Notes: generated by a model from the letters alone, not told the origin. 64,000 nt of DNA from Clostridium culturomicium (GCF_000821305.1 NZ_CCXK01000016.1:485033-549032); one strand, 5' to 3'. Counted from the stretch's first letter, positions 43,036-52,751 are shown. Numbers and translations are program-made.

Positions 43036-43959
43036 CTATATGTTTATATTATTGTCAACAGGTATTTTAATAAATCCATTCAAAATATTACACTCATTAC
43101 ATCCAGTGCAATATTCAACCCTGCTTTCAAAAACATTGTGTATTGTTTTAATTAACTCCTTATTTTTACATCTCTCTGAAGAATGTATAACTATTTTGTG
43201 TGGACAAGTTGTTATCAAGCCACTTATAATCAAATCATCCTTACTTATTTCTCCCATTGTTTTATTCTCACACAAATCATTTAGAAGGGATTCCATCATA
43301 TCATTCCCCTCATCATCCTTAAGTGTATAATCATCTCCGGATTTTCCAATAAACAAATCCACTTTTTCTAATTTGCAGTCTTGAACTTCAACAAAGTACT
43401 TCAGAAGATTTATAAATTCATTATACTCCTTTTCAATCATATACTTTTCAACTATTTTTTCAACCATTGAAATAATATCTTTATTTAAATCCTTAGATCT
43501 AAAATCTAAAAATCCCTTCACATTCAATTCTTCTACTTCACTTAAACATACCATAATTTTTTGCAACGCATCATTTTTTCTATTCATGCAAAATATCATA
43601 GTTTCATCTATGGCTACTTCCTCATTTAAAACTTTATGTACTACATCCTTTACTATAGATATATCTTTATAATTCAAAAAGTTATATGCTTCATTTAGAT
43701 GTTTATTAATTTTACCATCTAAAAACTCCTTTACTGCAACTTTATATAATATCGTTGCTATGTAGTACTGAAATACTCTAACATTTGCCTCTGAATTCCT
43801 TGAAATCTCACCATAAATTTCGACTAACTGACACCCATCTTCTTCATCAACCTCGCAACGCAGTTCTAGTTCCTTATCCTCTAAATAAGTGATAATATTT
43901 CTAATCTCATTCAACACATAATCTTTATGGCTATTATTTATAATAGTCAATAGTAGCAT
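43036..43959 (-). CDS. ytxC: Sporulation protein YtxC-like
   Basis: About 307 aa, soluble. The overall layout and the C-terminus HKIVIHSSERCKNKELIKTIHNVF..RVEYCTGCNEC match YtxC, a poorly characterised protein conserved in spore formers. It lies upstream of the infC operon; in many relatives thrS sits between them, but it is absent here. The ATG at 43959 has AGAGGTG 5 nt upstream; the longer frame to 44034 has no such site. Molecular function is unknown. Confidence 0.75.
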   Translation of the reverse strand: MLLLTIINNSHKDYVLNEIRNIITYLEDKELELRCEVDEEDGCQLVEIYGEISRNSEANVRVFQYYIATILYKVAVKEFLDGKINKHLNEAYNFLNYKDISIVKDVVHKVLNEEVAIDETMIFCMNRKNDALQKIMVCLSEVEELNVKGFLDFRSKDLNKDIISMVEKIVEKYMIEKEYNEFINLLKYFVEVQDCKLEKVDLFIGKSGDDYTLKDDEGNDMMESLLNDLCENKTMGEISKDDLIISGLITTCPHKIVIHSSERCKNKELIKTIHNVFESRVEYCTGCNECNILNGFIKIPVDNNINI

Positions 43960-44162
43960 ATAATCACCTCTTGATTTAAGCCTTTTATCACCATACAAAT
44001 TATAAAATCTAAAGAATGTGAAAAGTATTTTCATTAAAGATGATATTATTATATGTGTTTATAATTTCTATATTCAACATTAAAAATCCAATTTATTCTT
44101 TGATTTCTAATGTATTTATAGTATATTTTTTATAATGAAAATTTTAAAAGAGGTGTTATATA

Positions 44163-44867
44163 ATGAAATATGCTTTTGTTGATTATAGAATATCAGAAGA
44201 AGAAATCAACAATCTTTCAAATTTAAATTGCAATATTATTAAATGTGAGCCTTGCCTCAAATTGTATAATGCAATCTGCGGCCACCCTGATATTTTACTT
44301 CACTTTATCAATCCTAGTACTATAATACTTCATAAAGACGCCTCAGACACCTTTGAAGCTTCCTTAATCGATCTAGGTTTCAATATAATTAGAAGCGAGT
44401 ACAGCCTTACAGATAAGTATCCTGAAGATATAATCCTAAATGCAGTAAACACTAAAGACTTTTTCATGCATAATCTTATACATACTGACCCGATTCTTCT
44501 TGATGCTGTTCAAGATAAAACTTTAATAAACATAAAACAAGGTTATTCAAAGTGTTCAACCGCTATCCTTAATGCCAAAACCTTTATTACTTCCGATAAT
44601 TCTGTTTTCAAAGCTTTAACTGCTCATGGATATGATGTACTGTTAATAAATCCTGGAAACATAGAACTTCCTGGTCTAGACTATGGTTTTATAGGCGGAA
44701 CTTGTGGAATGCTGGATTCTAACACCTTAGTTTTTTACGGTTCCTTAGATTACCACCCGCAGAAACAAGAAATAACTAACTTCTTAAAAAGAAACAATAT
44801 AACACCAATTTACCTCTCCGATACACCTCTTATAGATAGGGGCAGCATCTTCTTTACTGATTTATAA
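44163..44867 (+). CDS. DUF6873-like, possible GME-fold protein
   Basis: 234 aa, cytoplasmic. I recall similar clostridial proteins being placed in DUF6873 with a guanidine-modifying-enzyme fold, but cannot check. Visible support: repeated beta-alpha units such as LINIKQGYSKCSTAIL, AKTFITSDNSVFKAL and a Gly-rich GFIGGTCGMLDSNTLVFYGS near residues 177-195, where GME enzymes often carry a Cys. The complete catalytic His/Asp/Cys set is not evident. AGAGGTG before the ATG, terminator after; single-gene unit with no informative neighbour. Confidence 0.7.
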   Translation: MKYAFVDYRISEEEINNLSNLNCNIIKCEPCLKLYNAICGHPDILLHFINPSTIILHKDASDTFEASLIDLGFNIIRSEYSLTDKYPEDIILNAVNTKDFFMHNLIHTDPILLDAVQDKTLINIKQGYSKCSTAILNAKTFITSDNSVFKALTAHGYDVLLINPGNIELPGLDYGFIGGTCGMLDSNTLVFYGSLDYHPQKQEITNFLKRNNITPIYLSDTPLIDRGSIFFTDL

Positions 44868-44899
44868 TGTCCTTAACGATAAAATAATGAATTACTATT

Positions 44900-44926
44900 G
44901 AAACTCCCCTGGAGTTTCTTTTTTCT
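44900..44926 (+). terminator. Terminator of the DUF6873-like gene
   Basis: Stem GAAACTCC (44900-44907) with GGAGTTTC (44911-44918), then TTTTTTCT. Confidence 0.85.
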
Positions 44927-45003
44927 TTATACACTATCCATTCAAAGGATAATCACATAGCTATATTTATCATTCCTAACTTTTCATTTTGTCATCGAAA
45001 AAT

Positions 45004-45036
45004 AAAAAAAGTAAGCAATAATACTATTACTTACTT
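45004..45036 (-). terminator. Terminator of the tRNA array
   Basis: 12-bp stem with one mismatch (45009-45020 with 45025-45036), six nt past the tRNA-Cys CCA end, with T6-T8 on either strand. Confidence 0.8.
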
Positions 45037-45041
45037 TTTTT

Positions 45042-45116
45042 TGGAGGCGCCACCCAGATTTGAACTGGGGAATAAAGGCTTTGCAGGCCTCTGCCTTACC
45101 ACTTGGCTATGGCGCC
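45042..45116 (-). tRNA. tRNA-Cys (GCA)
   Basis: 75-nt cloverleaf with encoded CCA (45042-45044). Acceptor stem GGCGCCA with TGGCGCC, anticodon GCA, TTCAAAT T-loop. Last of five tRNAs read leftward. Confidence 0.97.
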
Positions 45117-45119
45117 ACT

Positions 45120-45194
45120 TGGAGCGGAAGACGAGATTCGAACTCGCGACGTTCACCTTGGCAAGGTGACGCTCTACCACTGAGCCACTCCCGC
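45120..45194 (-). tRNA. tRNA-Gly (GCC)
   Basis: 75-nt cloverleaf with encoded CCA. Acceptor GCGGGAG with CTTCCGC-type pairing, anticodon GCC between ACCTT and AAGGT, TTCGAAT T-loop. Confidence 0.97.
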
Positions 45195-45212
45195 TTATTA
45201 TTTTAAGTTTAA

Positions 45213-45288
<76 letters not shown>

Positions 45289-45309
45289 ATACACAAAATT
45301 AAAACTTAT

Positions 45310-45386
45310 TGGCGACCCAGAAGGGACTCGAACCCTCGACCTCCGGCGTGACAGGCCGGCACTCTAACCAACTGAGCCACTGGGCC
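45310..45386 (-). tRNA. tRNA-Asp (GTC)
   Basis: 77-nt cloverleaf with encoded CCA. Acceptor GGCCCAG with CTGGGTC, anticodon GTC, TTCGAGT T-loop. Confidence 0.97.
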
Positions 45387-45391
45387 ATAAA

Positions 45392-45467
45392 TGGTGGTCG
45401 CAACAGGGATCGAACCTGTGACCCCCTGCTTGTAAGGCAGGTGCTCTCCCAGCTGAGCTATGCGACC
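45392..45467 (-). tRNA. tRNA-Val (TAC)
   Basis: 76-nt cloverleaf with encoded CCA. Acceptor GGTCGCA with TGCGACC, anticodon TAC, TTCGATC T-loop. First tRNA of the leftward array. Confidence 0.97.
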
Positions 45468-45500
45468 ATTATTTTAATTTGTGCTTCCCATTATTTAAAA

Positions 45501-45542
45501 TAATCTTTGTTAGTTGTTTTCACTAACTCCTAACAAAGATTA
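45501..45542 (-). terminator. Terminator downstream of hslO
   Basis: 13-bp perfect stem (45501-45513 with 45530-45542) then ATTTTAAAT on the minus strand; separates hslO from the tRNA array. Confidence 0.65.
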
Positions 45543-45598
45543 TTATATTAAAATATAACTATATTGTCAACATTGTTTTTTTAATTTTTATTTAATTT

Positions 45599-46486
45599 CT
45601 ACTTTCTATCAATTTCATCCATTAAACCTTTAATATCTTCTGGAGTAAATTCATATCCTTTATTACAGAAGTGGCATAATATTTCTTCATTTTTTCCATC
45701 TTCATATATTTCTTGAAGGTCTTTTTTACCAACACTCATAAGAACTCTTTCAACTCTATCTCTTGAACAATCACACTTAAACTCTGGAACTAGTGAATCA
45801 TAAATTTTCAAATCCATATCTTCAAATACATACTCTAGTATTTCTTCTATAGACATTTCCTTCTCAATCATAGATGTAACTGAAGGAATTTCTTGTAATC
45901 TATATGTTATTATATCTGCTATAAATTCAGATGCTCCTGGCATCATTTGAATTATAAATCCACCTGAAGCTTTTATTGATAAATCCGTATCAACAAGAAC
46001 ACCTAAAGCAACAGCTGATGGTGTCTGCTCTGAAACTGTGAAGTAATAAGCTAAATCATCACCAATCTCACCTGTATATATTGGAACTTGACCTACATAT
46101 GGATCCTTAAGTCCCATGTCTTTTATAACCTTTAAATCTCCACTTTTTCCTATAGCTCCACCTACATCTAATTTACCCTTTGAATTTAAAGGAAGCTCCA
46201 CTTTAGGATTTCCTATATATCCTTTAACCTTTCCATCTGCATGAGCTGTTACTATAACGCCCTTAGCTTCTCCTCCACCATTAATCTGTAAAGTTAAGCT
46301 ATCGGTTTCATTTTTTAACATTGCTCCCATAAGTATACCACCAGTAAGCATTCTACCTAAAGCTGCAGATGCCGTAGGACTACACTCATGAGTTTTAGTT
46401 GCTTCTCCAACTAGTTCTGTAGTTATCGCAGCAATAACTCTTATTTGTCCATCCTTAGCCGTTCCTCTAATTAATTTATCTGCCAT
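45599..46486 (-). CDS. hslO: Hsp33 redox-regulated holdase chaperone
   Basis: 295 aa, full length. The N-terminal domain has GTAKDGQIRVIAAITT and AAGR-like ALGRMLTGGILMGAMLK; the C-terminal zinc switch is CDC (about 237-239) plus CHFC about 30 residues later. Oxidation releases Zn and activates holdase function. The start ATG overlaps the stop of the methyltransferase gene (TAATG), so translation is coupled. Confidence 0.97.
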   Translation of the reverse strand: MADKLIRGTAKDGQIRVIAAITTELVGEATKTHECSPTASAALGRMLTGGILMGAMLKNETDSLTLQINGGGEAKGVIVTAHADGKVKGYIGNPKVELPLNSKGKLDVGGAIGKSGDLKVIKDMGLKDPYVGQVPIYTGEIGDDLAYYFTVSEQTPSAVALGVLVDTDLSIKASGGFIIQMMPGASEFIADIITYRLQEIPSVTSMIEKEMSIEEILEYVFEDMDLKIYDSLVPEFKCDCSRDRVERVLMSVGKKDLQEIYEDGKNEEILCHFCNKGYEFTPEDIKGLMDEIDRK

Positions 46487-47238
46487 TACACTCCATCCTT
46501 TCTCAGCACATAAGTTATTCTTTCTGTTTCTTTATCTATCGCTTCGTCTCCATAGCAATTAAGCTTTTTCTCCATTTTAAAGCCTGCTGCCTTAAAGCAT
46601 TGTTCGATAAAAGCTTCGCTATAGGCTCTTTCTCTGTGCTCTTCATCAAATCTATAATACACTTGTCCTTTTTTAACAAAAAAGGTTAAGTACATATTTA
46701 CTATATCTTCTTCATCGTCGTATTCATTTTCCCATATGTATACTACATCTTCATTATCAAAATTGAAGGAATTATTTCCTAATATATGTTTAATTTTAAA
46801 CTCAGTATTTATATCAAAAATAAATACACCTTCATCTTTTAAATGATGATGAACTGAAGCAAAATATTGCTTTAATTCATCTCTATCAAGAATATAATTT
46901 GTAGAATCCAATCCACAGGTTATTAAATCAAACTTTTTCTTCAAGTTAAAACTGCATATATTCTGACACACAACCTTAGCTTTAATTCCTTCTTCCTTCA
47001 GCTTTTCATCCGCAATAGACAGCATCTGTTCTGATAAATCTAAAGCAGTAGTAAAAATGAATTTTTTACCTATACATGCTGTAAAATTTCCAGTACCACA
47101 AGCCAAATCTAAATAGTCTCTTTTTACAACTTTATATTCATCACATATTTCGATTATTTTTTCTGCCCATAACTTATAATCTATATCTTCATTAATTAGT
47201 TCATCATATATCTCTGCAAAATCATTATAACAATCCAT
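46486..47238 (-). CDS. Class I SAM-dependent methyltransferase
   Basis: 250 aa, Rossmann-like methyltransferase. Motif I is DYLDLACGTGNFTACIG (about 42-58), preceded by the YNDFAEIYDELI N-terminal segment typical of small-molecule type methyltransferases; later motifs follow LITCGLDSTNYI. The substrate is unknown. Co-transcribed with hslO through a stop/start overlap. The ribosome binding site is weak (GGTGA). Confidence 0.88.
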   Translation of the reverse strand: MDCYNDFAEIYDELINEDIDYKLWAEKIIEICDEYKVVKRDYLDLACGTGNFTACIGKKFIFTTALDLSEQMLSIADEKLKEEGIKAKVVCQNICSFNLKKKFDLITCGLDSTNYILDRDELKQYFASVHHHLKDEGVFIFDINTEFKIKHILGNNSFNFDNEDVVYIWENEYDDEEDIVNMYLTFFVKKGQVYYRFDEEHRERAYSEAFIEQCFKAAGFKMEKKLNCYGDEAIDKETERITYVLRKDGV

Positions 47239-47339
47239 AGGTCACCAACTTTACTTCATAATACCTATCCATTTTACATTACTTTCGTTATTTTGTCTAA
47301 GAGTTATTACAAAACTTTCTATAAAAAAAGATTTCATTC

Positions 47340-47609
47340 TTAAAAAAAACCACCAGTATTTTGATCTGGATCTGGCTGATTATCATCCGCTGTATGCATG
47401 CCTTTTTTTCTTTTCGTCATTATTCCGCCAATACGACCTGTTTCTTCTGCTGTAAGACTGCTCCATCCAAGAGCATTCACCTTGTCAACAAGCCCTAATT
47501 CTTGTACTATATCATACTTCATCTTTTCCCTTAAAGCTTCCTCAGGGGTCAATTCTTTATTAGCCTTTAGTTTTGATTTAATAACTTTTTTCAATGGTGT
47601 TTTTCCCAT
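47340..47609 (-). CDS. Alpha/beta-type small acid-soluble spore protein
   Basis: 89 aa. The core KYDIVQELGLVDKVN..GWSSLTAEETGRIGGIMTKR matches the two conserved blocks of alpha/beta SASPs, ending in GG..TKR. These proteins coat spore DNA and protect it from UV and heat. An extended basic N-terminus and a Pro/Asp/Gln-rich C-terminal tail are less usual, so it is a divergent member (SspF-like). GAGGTG precedes the ATG. I could not find a convincing sigma-G promoter. Confidence 0.82.
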   Translation of the reverse strand: MGKTPLKKVIKSKLKANKELTPEEALREKMKYDIVQELGLVDKVNALGWSSLTAEETGRIGGIMTKRKKGMHTADDNQPDPDQNTGGFF

Positions 47610-47934
47610 AAAATATCACCTCTACCAAACTAAATATAATTTTAAAGTTGAACTCCACCCCTTTGATTTGGTTAAGCCGAAGTTAAACCTCATTTAAAAT
47701 CTATAATCTTAATAATGGAGCTTATTCTTTCAGCAGTCCACCAAATCTATACAAAGTTGAGTTTACTTATACTACCTATATTTTCTACTGTAGAGCTTTT
47801 TTTATTCAGTTTTATATAAAATAAGAGAAAACACATCTCATTTTTTATATTTTATATTTACCTTTACATCCCTAAATTCCAATAATCACAATGAAAAAGG
47901 CAGATTCAAGTTGAATCTGCCTTTTATTTAAAAA
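47610..47934. other. Gene-free interval between spore-protein gene and oppA
   Basis: 325 bases holding the oppA terminator on the right and presumably the spore-gene promoter on the left. A search by eye for a sigma-G pattern and for short coding frames found nothing I would defend. Confidence 0.5.
47895..47925 (-). terminator. Terminator of oppA
   Basis: Perfect 15-bp stem (47895-47909 with 47911-47925), 10 nt past the stop. T-rich sequence flanks it. Confidence 0.8.
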
Positions 47935-49620
47935 TTATTTTCTTCCAGAAGTATAAGTGTATTTTAAATCAGCTGTTCCGAATAATGGAGAAGCGTAGTT
48001 TTTAACAAACTTCTTAATGTAAGTGTTTTTAACTCTCCAAGCCTCTGGACTGATTACACCATCTTCATATATTAATATTCTTTCAGCTTCAGCGAATATT
48101 TTAGCTCTTTCAGCTTGATCTGTAGTTTGAGCAGCTTTATCAATTAACTTATCAAACTCTGGGTTTGACCAGCCTGTAGCAACGATTCCTGCACCTGTCT
48201 TAAATAAATCAAGGTAAGTGTTAGGGTCATTATAGTCTCCAGTCCATCCCATTGCTGCTATTTGGAAGTCACCACTCTTAGTTCTATCTGAGAATATTGG
48301 CCACTCAACATAGTCAACATCTACTTTTATTCCTAAAGTATTTTGATATACTTCTTGTTGGAATTCAGCCCAAACTCTAGCATTAGCATCTGTTCCTGAT
48401 TGTAAATATTCTACAGTTATTGTTGATGGATCTTCTCCAAGTCCTAACTCCTTCATACCTTCGATAAGAAGTGCTTTTGGATCTTTGTTTTCATCCATTA
48501 AATCTTGTACTGGTAAAGTATCAACTGTTTCTCTGAAGTCTTCTCCACCTATTTGTACTGTTGGTGGAACAAATCCTAGAGCAGGATCTCCAAGTCCTTT
48601 TCTTAATGTTTCAATTTTATTTACTCTGTCTTCAGCAATTATGAATGCTTTTCTTACTTTAGCATTACTAAAGAATTCATTCTCTTGGTTGAAGAAAGTG
48701 TATGTAGTTGATGCATCATATCCTTTTAAAACATCAAACTCACCAGTAGCATCAAAAGTCTTAATCCACTCTGGCTCATCAACTGCTCCCATATCAACGG
48801 CACCGCTATCTAATTCATTCATTCTAGCAGTTTTTTCTTTAATTATTTTCATTGTTACTTTTTCAAGATTAACTTTGTCAGCATCCCAGTAGTTTTCGTT
48901 TTTCTCTAAAACTACTTGGCTGTTATGAGTCCATTCAGTCATAACGAAAGGACCTGTGAATAACATTGTGTCATATTCACTACCATATTTATCACCATGT
49001 TTTTCAATTATATCTTCTCTTTGTGGCTGCATAACTTTGAAGTAAGTTAAGTCTAAGAAGAATGGTGTTGGAGATTCAAGTGTAAACTCTACAGTTTTCT
49101 CATCTATAGCTTTAACACCTAACTCTTCTGCTGTAGCTTTACCAGCGTTGAATGCTGCAGCATTTTTTATAGGATATAATAAGAATGCATAGTTTGAAGC
49201 TGTGTCTGGTAAAAGAGTTCTTGTAATACCATAAACGAAGTGCTCAGCAGTAATAGCTTCTCCATCACTCCATTTTGCATCTCTTAATTTGAATGTCCAA
49301 GTTAATCCATCTTCTGATGTTTCCCAAGACTCTGCTATACCTGGCTCGATTTTATCCTTACCATTCTCATCTTGAGTAATTCTAGTTAATGCCTCTTGAG
49401 TGTTAGCTAAGATTTGTGAAGAATAACTATCACTTGACTTAGATTGGTCGATAGTCTTAGGCTCTGCACCAAGAAGCATGTTTAAATATTGTTCTTTATC
49501 CTTTTCTCCTTCAGCTGAACCGCTCTCGCCTGAGCCTTTATCACTACCACATCCAACTAAAGCTACAGATGCAACCATAGTTAAAGTTAGTAACGATGCT
49601 AAAAACTTTTTGCTTTTCAT
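47935..49620 (-). CDS. oppA: Oligopeptide ABC transporter, substrate-binding lipoprotein
   Basis: 561 aa SBP family 5 protein. N-terminal lipoprotein signal with lipobox VALVGC and Cys24, then an acidic/Gly/Ser linker. The body carries IEPGIAESWETSEDGLTWTFKLRDAKWSDG, the family signature. It captures peptides outside the membrane for OppBCDF. It is the last gene of the operon, 190 nt after oppF, with its own strong GGGGG ribosome binding site, which may allow higher expression. Confidence 0.95.
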   Translation of the reverse strand: MKSKKFLASLLTLTMVASVALVGCGSDKGSGESGSAEGEKDKEQYLNMLLGAEPKTIDQSKSSDSYSSQILANTQEALTRITQDENGKDKIEPGIAESWETSEDGLTWTFKLRDAKWSDGEAITAEHFVYGITRTLLPDTASNYAFLLYPIKNAAAFNAGKATAEELGVKAIDEKTVEFTLESPTPFFLDLTYFKVMQPQREDIIEKHGDKYGSEYDTMLFTGPFVMTEWTHNSQVVLEKNENYWDADKVNLEKVTMKIIKEKTARMNELDSGAVDMGAVDEPEWIKTFDATGEFDVLKGYDASTTYTFFNQENEFFSNAKVRKAFIIAEDRVNKIETLRKGLGDPALGFVPPTVQIGGEDFRETVDTLPVQDLMDENKDPKALLIEGMKELGLGEDPSTITVEYLQSGTDANARVWAEFQQEVYQNTLGIKVDVDYVEWPIFSDRTKSGDFQIAAMGWTGDYNDPNTYLDLFKTGAGIVATGWSNPEFDKLIDKAAQTTDQAERAKIFAEAERILIYEDGVISPEAWRVKNTYIKKFVKNYASPLFGTADLKYTYTSGRK

Positions 49621-49812
49621 AATTTTTCCCCCTTATATTCTTTATTTATTACACTTAAATAAACATATTGAAAGTCATTTAAGTATATTAACGGTTATTT
49701 ATTTTCTACGCATAGATTCAGCATAATTAATTTAACTGCAATGAATCTAATTGCAAATTAAGCATAAGCTTCTTCAAACTTAAAACCTTTTTATTTTTTA
49801 CACTTGTCTAAC

Positions 49813-50781
49813 CTAAACTATATGACAAGCTACAAAATGATTCGGCTCAACTTCTTTTAGTACTGGTGTTTCTGTTTTACAAACATCCTTTGCATATCTG
49901 CATCTTGTAGCAAATCTGCATCCTGGCTTTGGATTGATAGGACTTGGAACCTCACCCTCTAATTGTATTCTTTCTCCACGTCCTGTAGCATCAGGATCTG
50001 GTATTGGAATAGCAGATAAAAGAGCTTGTGTATATGGATGTAGTGGTTTTGCATATAACTCTTCGCTACTAGCTAACTCCACCATTGTTCCAAGATACAT
50101 AACTCCAACTCTATCAGAAATATGTTTAACCATTGATAAGTCGTGAGCAATAAATAGATATGTTAACCCTAACTCATTTTGAAGCTTTATTAATAAGTTA
50201 ACAACCTGTGCTTGTATAGATACATCTAGAGCTGAAATAGGTTCATCACACACTATAAACTCTGGATCTATAGCTAAAGCTCTTGCTATACCTATTCTCT
50301 GTCTTTGTCCACCTGAAAACTCATGTGGGAATCTTGAAGCATGCTCTTTATTTAATCCAACTAAATTAAGTAATTCATATATTTTTTCCTGCCTTGCATC
50401 ACCCTTCAAAGTACCATGAATGTCAATTCCTTCTGCAACTATATCTCCAACTGTCATTCTTGGGTTTAATGATGCATATGGATCTTGAAGTATGATTTGG
50501 GCTTTTCTTGAGAATGCTCTTTTTTGCTTTTTACTATACTTGCTTATATCCTCACCTTGGAATAGAATTTCTCCACCGGTAGCATCATAAAGTCCCATAA
50601 CAGTTCTTCCGCAAGTAGTCTTACCACAACCTGATTCTCCAACTAATCCTAAAGTTTCACCTTTATAAATATTAAAGCTAACATCGTCTACAGCCTTTAG
50701 GGTAGCTTTAGGTCCAACTTGGAAGTATTTTTTTAGGTTTTTCACTTCTATTAAAACTTCTTTATTTTTATCCTTAGCCAT
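49813..50781 (-). CDS. oppF: Oligopeptide ABC transporter ATP-binding protein OppF
   Basis: 322 aa ATPase. Walker A GESGCGKTT near residue 52, signature SGGQRQRIGIARAL, Walker B FIVCDEP, plus the oligo_HPY C-terminal extension with CRFATRCRYAKDVC, whose cysteines bind an Fe-S cluster in some homologues. Start taken as the ATG at 50781, 6 nt after GGGTG; an upstream GTG in frame is part of that site. It begins 1 nt past the oppD stop. Confidence 0.95.
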   Translation of the reverse strand: MAKDKNKEVLIEVKNLKKYFQVGPKATLKAVDDVSFNIYKGETLGLVGESGCGKTTCGRTVMGLYDATGGEILFQGEDISKYSKKQKRAFSRKAQIILQDPYASLNPRMTVGDIVAEGIDIHGTLKGDARQEKIYELLNLVGLNKEHASRFPHEFSGGQRQRIGIARALAIDPEFIVCDEPISALDVSIQAQVVNLLIKLQNELGLTYLFIAHDLSMVKHISDRVGVMYLGTMVELASSEELYAKPLHPYTQALLSAIPIPDPDATGRGERIQLEGEVPSPINPKPGCRFATRCRYAKDVCKTETPVLKEVEPNHFVACHIV

Positions 50782-50782
50782 C

Positions 50783-51805
50783 TTATTCACCCTTTCTTAA
50801 TACTTCAGGAACTTCAACCTTCGGTGCCATTTGGTGTTTTAACCAACAAGCTACTGAATGTTCTCCATCCACAATAGTAATTTCAGGCATCTCTTCTAAA
50901 CAAATACCCATACAATATTCACATCTAGCAGCAAATGGACATCCAACTGGAGGCTTTACTAGATCTGGAGGTGTTCCATTTAGGGAATATAATACATCCT
51001 TATTCTTTGTTTCTAGTCTTGGAACAGATTGAAGTAGCGCCCATGTATATGGGTGTTGAGGATTGTTAAATATCTCTTTAACAGCTCCTCTTTCTACAAC
51101 CTGGCCTGCATACATTACTTGAACTCTGTCCGCTGTGTCCGCAACAACCCCTAAGTCGTGAGTGATAAGAATCACCGCTGTACCCAATTTTTCTTGAAGA
51201 TCTCTAATTAAATCCATTATCTGTGCTTGTATTGTAACATCAAGAGCTGTTGTTGGTTCGTCCGCTATAAGTATCTTAGGGTTACATGCCAAAGCTATAG
51301 CTATCATAGCTCTTTGTCTCATACCACCTGAAAACTCATGTGGATATTGATTTACCCTTTTATCTGCATTTGGAATATTAACAAGTTCAAGCATTTTTAT
51401 AGCTTCAGCCATAGCTTCATTTTTATTCATGCCTCTATGTATTCTTAAGCTTTCTGCTATTTGTTTTCCAACTGTCATTGTAGGATTTAAAGAGGTCATC
51501 GGATCTTGGAATATCATAGATATCTCTGAACCTCTGATTTCTCTTAATTCCTTCTCATTCATTTTTAATATATCTTTTCCATTAAAGAGAATTTCTGACC
51601 CTTCCTTCATTTCTGCTGGTCTTGGCTCTGGCAATAATCTCATTATTGCTTTAGATGTAACTGTTTTTCCACATCCTGATTCTCCAACTATAGCTAAAGT
51701 TTCACCTTTCTTTAAATGAAAGTCCACACCTCTAACCGCTTTTACTTCGCCTGCATAGGTATGAAATGAAACCTGTAAATTTTTCACTTCTAAAATCTTT
51801 TCCAT
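50783..51805 (-). CDS. oppD: Oligopeptide ABC transporter ATP-binding protein OppD
   Basis: 340 aa ATPase. Walker A GESGCGKT, signature SGGMRQRAMIAIAL, Walker B ILIADEPTTALD, and a C-terminal oligo_HPY region with CPFAARCEYCMGIC. It pairs with OppF to power import. GGAGGGG lies before the ATG; 11 nt from oppC. Confidence 0.95.
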   Translation of the reverse strand: MEKILEVKNLQVSFHTYAGEVKAVRGVDFHLKKGETLAIVGESGCGKTVTSKAIMRLLPEPRPAEMKEGSEILFNGKDILKMNEKELREIRGSEISMIFQDPMTSLNPTMTVGKQIAESLRIHRGMNKNEAMAEAIKMLELVNIPNADKRVNQYPHEFSGGMRQRAMIAIALACNPKILIADEPTTALDVTIQAQIMDLIRDLQEKLGTAVILITHDLGVVADTADRVQVMYAGQVVERGAVKEIFNNPQHPYTWALLQSVPRLETKNKDVLYSLNGTPPDLVKPPVGCPFAARCEYCMGICLEEMPEITIVDGEHSVACWLKHQMAPKVEVPEVLRKGE

Positions 51806-51816
51806 ATTTACCCCTC

Positions 51817-52737
51817 CTATTGACGTAATTTCGGATCTAGTGCGTCTCTTAAACCATCACCCAACAGTTGGAATGAAAGCATGGTTATAGATATTGCTAA
51901 GGCAGGGAAAATTAATTGATACGGATAGAACCTCATTTGTTGTTGTCCCATCTGTGCAAGTGCTCCCCAGCTTGTCATTGGTGACTTAACTCCAAGTCCT
52001 AAGAAGCTTAAGAATGCCTCACTAAACATGTATCCTGGAATGGCAAAAGTAATTGCAACTATCATAATTCCTAATGTATTTGGTATTAAGTGTTTTGCTA
52101 TAATTCTTGATGAATTTGCTCCTAGTGCTTTTGCAGCAAGAACATATTCCTGTTCCTTAATTTGTAAAATCTGACCTCTAACTAATCTTGCCATACCTGT
52201 CCAGCCTGTAATTGCCATTGCTAAGATAAGTGGGAATATTCCACCTTTATCAAATACAACTCTGATTAGGATTACTAAAACAAGGTAAGGTATACTAGCT
52301 AATATCTCAACTATTCTCATCATAATATCATCAATGATTCCACCATTGTATCCAGCAACTCCGCCGTATATTACTCCGATAACAGTATCACATATCGCTC
52401 CAATAATTCCGATGGAGATAGAAATTCTTCCACCAACCCATACTCTTGAAAACAAATCTCTACCTACAACGTCTGTTCCAAACCAAAATGTTGAGTTTGG
52501 TGCTAAGTTTTCCATTCCTTTATTCATAGACTGATACTGAAAGTTAGCAATCATAGGCCCAACAATACTCATGATTATCATAAGCACTAAAGCTATTAAA
52601 GAAATAATAGCCACTTTATTTTTTCTAAGTCTTCTCCAAGCATCTTGCCAATAAGTCAAGCTTGGTCTAAGTATGCCTTCAGAATCTAAATTATTACATC
52701 CAATTATCTGAAACTTATCACTTGAATAATTTGCCAT
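51817..52737 (-). CDS. oppC: Oligopeptide ABC transporter permease OppC
   Basis: 306 aa with six TM helices; an N-terminal OppC_N segment (SLTYWQDAWRRLRKNKVAIISL) and the EAA loop EYVLAAKALGANSSRIIAKHLIPN that docks an ATPase subunit. GGGGGG before the ATG. Middle of the operon. Confidence 0.95.
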   Translation of the reverse strand: MANYSSDKFQIIGCNNLDSEGILRPSLTYWQDAWRRLRKNKVAIISLIALVLMIIMSIVGPMIANFQYQSMNKGMENLAPNSTFWFGTDVVGRDLFSRVWVGGRISISIGIIGAICDTVIGVIYGGVAGYNGGIIDDIMMRIVEILASIPYLVLVILIRVVFDKGGIFPLILAMAITGWTGMARLVRGQILQIKEQEYVLAAKALGANSSRIIAKHLIPNTLGIMIVAITFAIPGYMFSEAFLSFLGLGVKSPMTSWGALAQMGQQQMRFYPYQLIFPALAISITMLSFQLLGDGLRDALDPKLRQ

Positions 52738-52751
52738 TTGTATCCCCCCTA

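Noticed and set aside
45309..45503. 64-codon + strand frame antisense to tRNA-Asp and tRNA-Val
   Set aside because: Antisense tRNA translation, a well-known misannotation; no ribosome binding site.
47610..47720. Sigma-G promoter for the spore-protein gene
   Set aside because: No -35/-10 pair with correct spacing was found by eye; AT-rich near-matches are too many to choose from.
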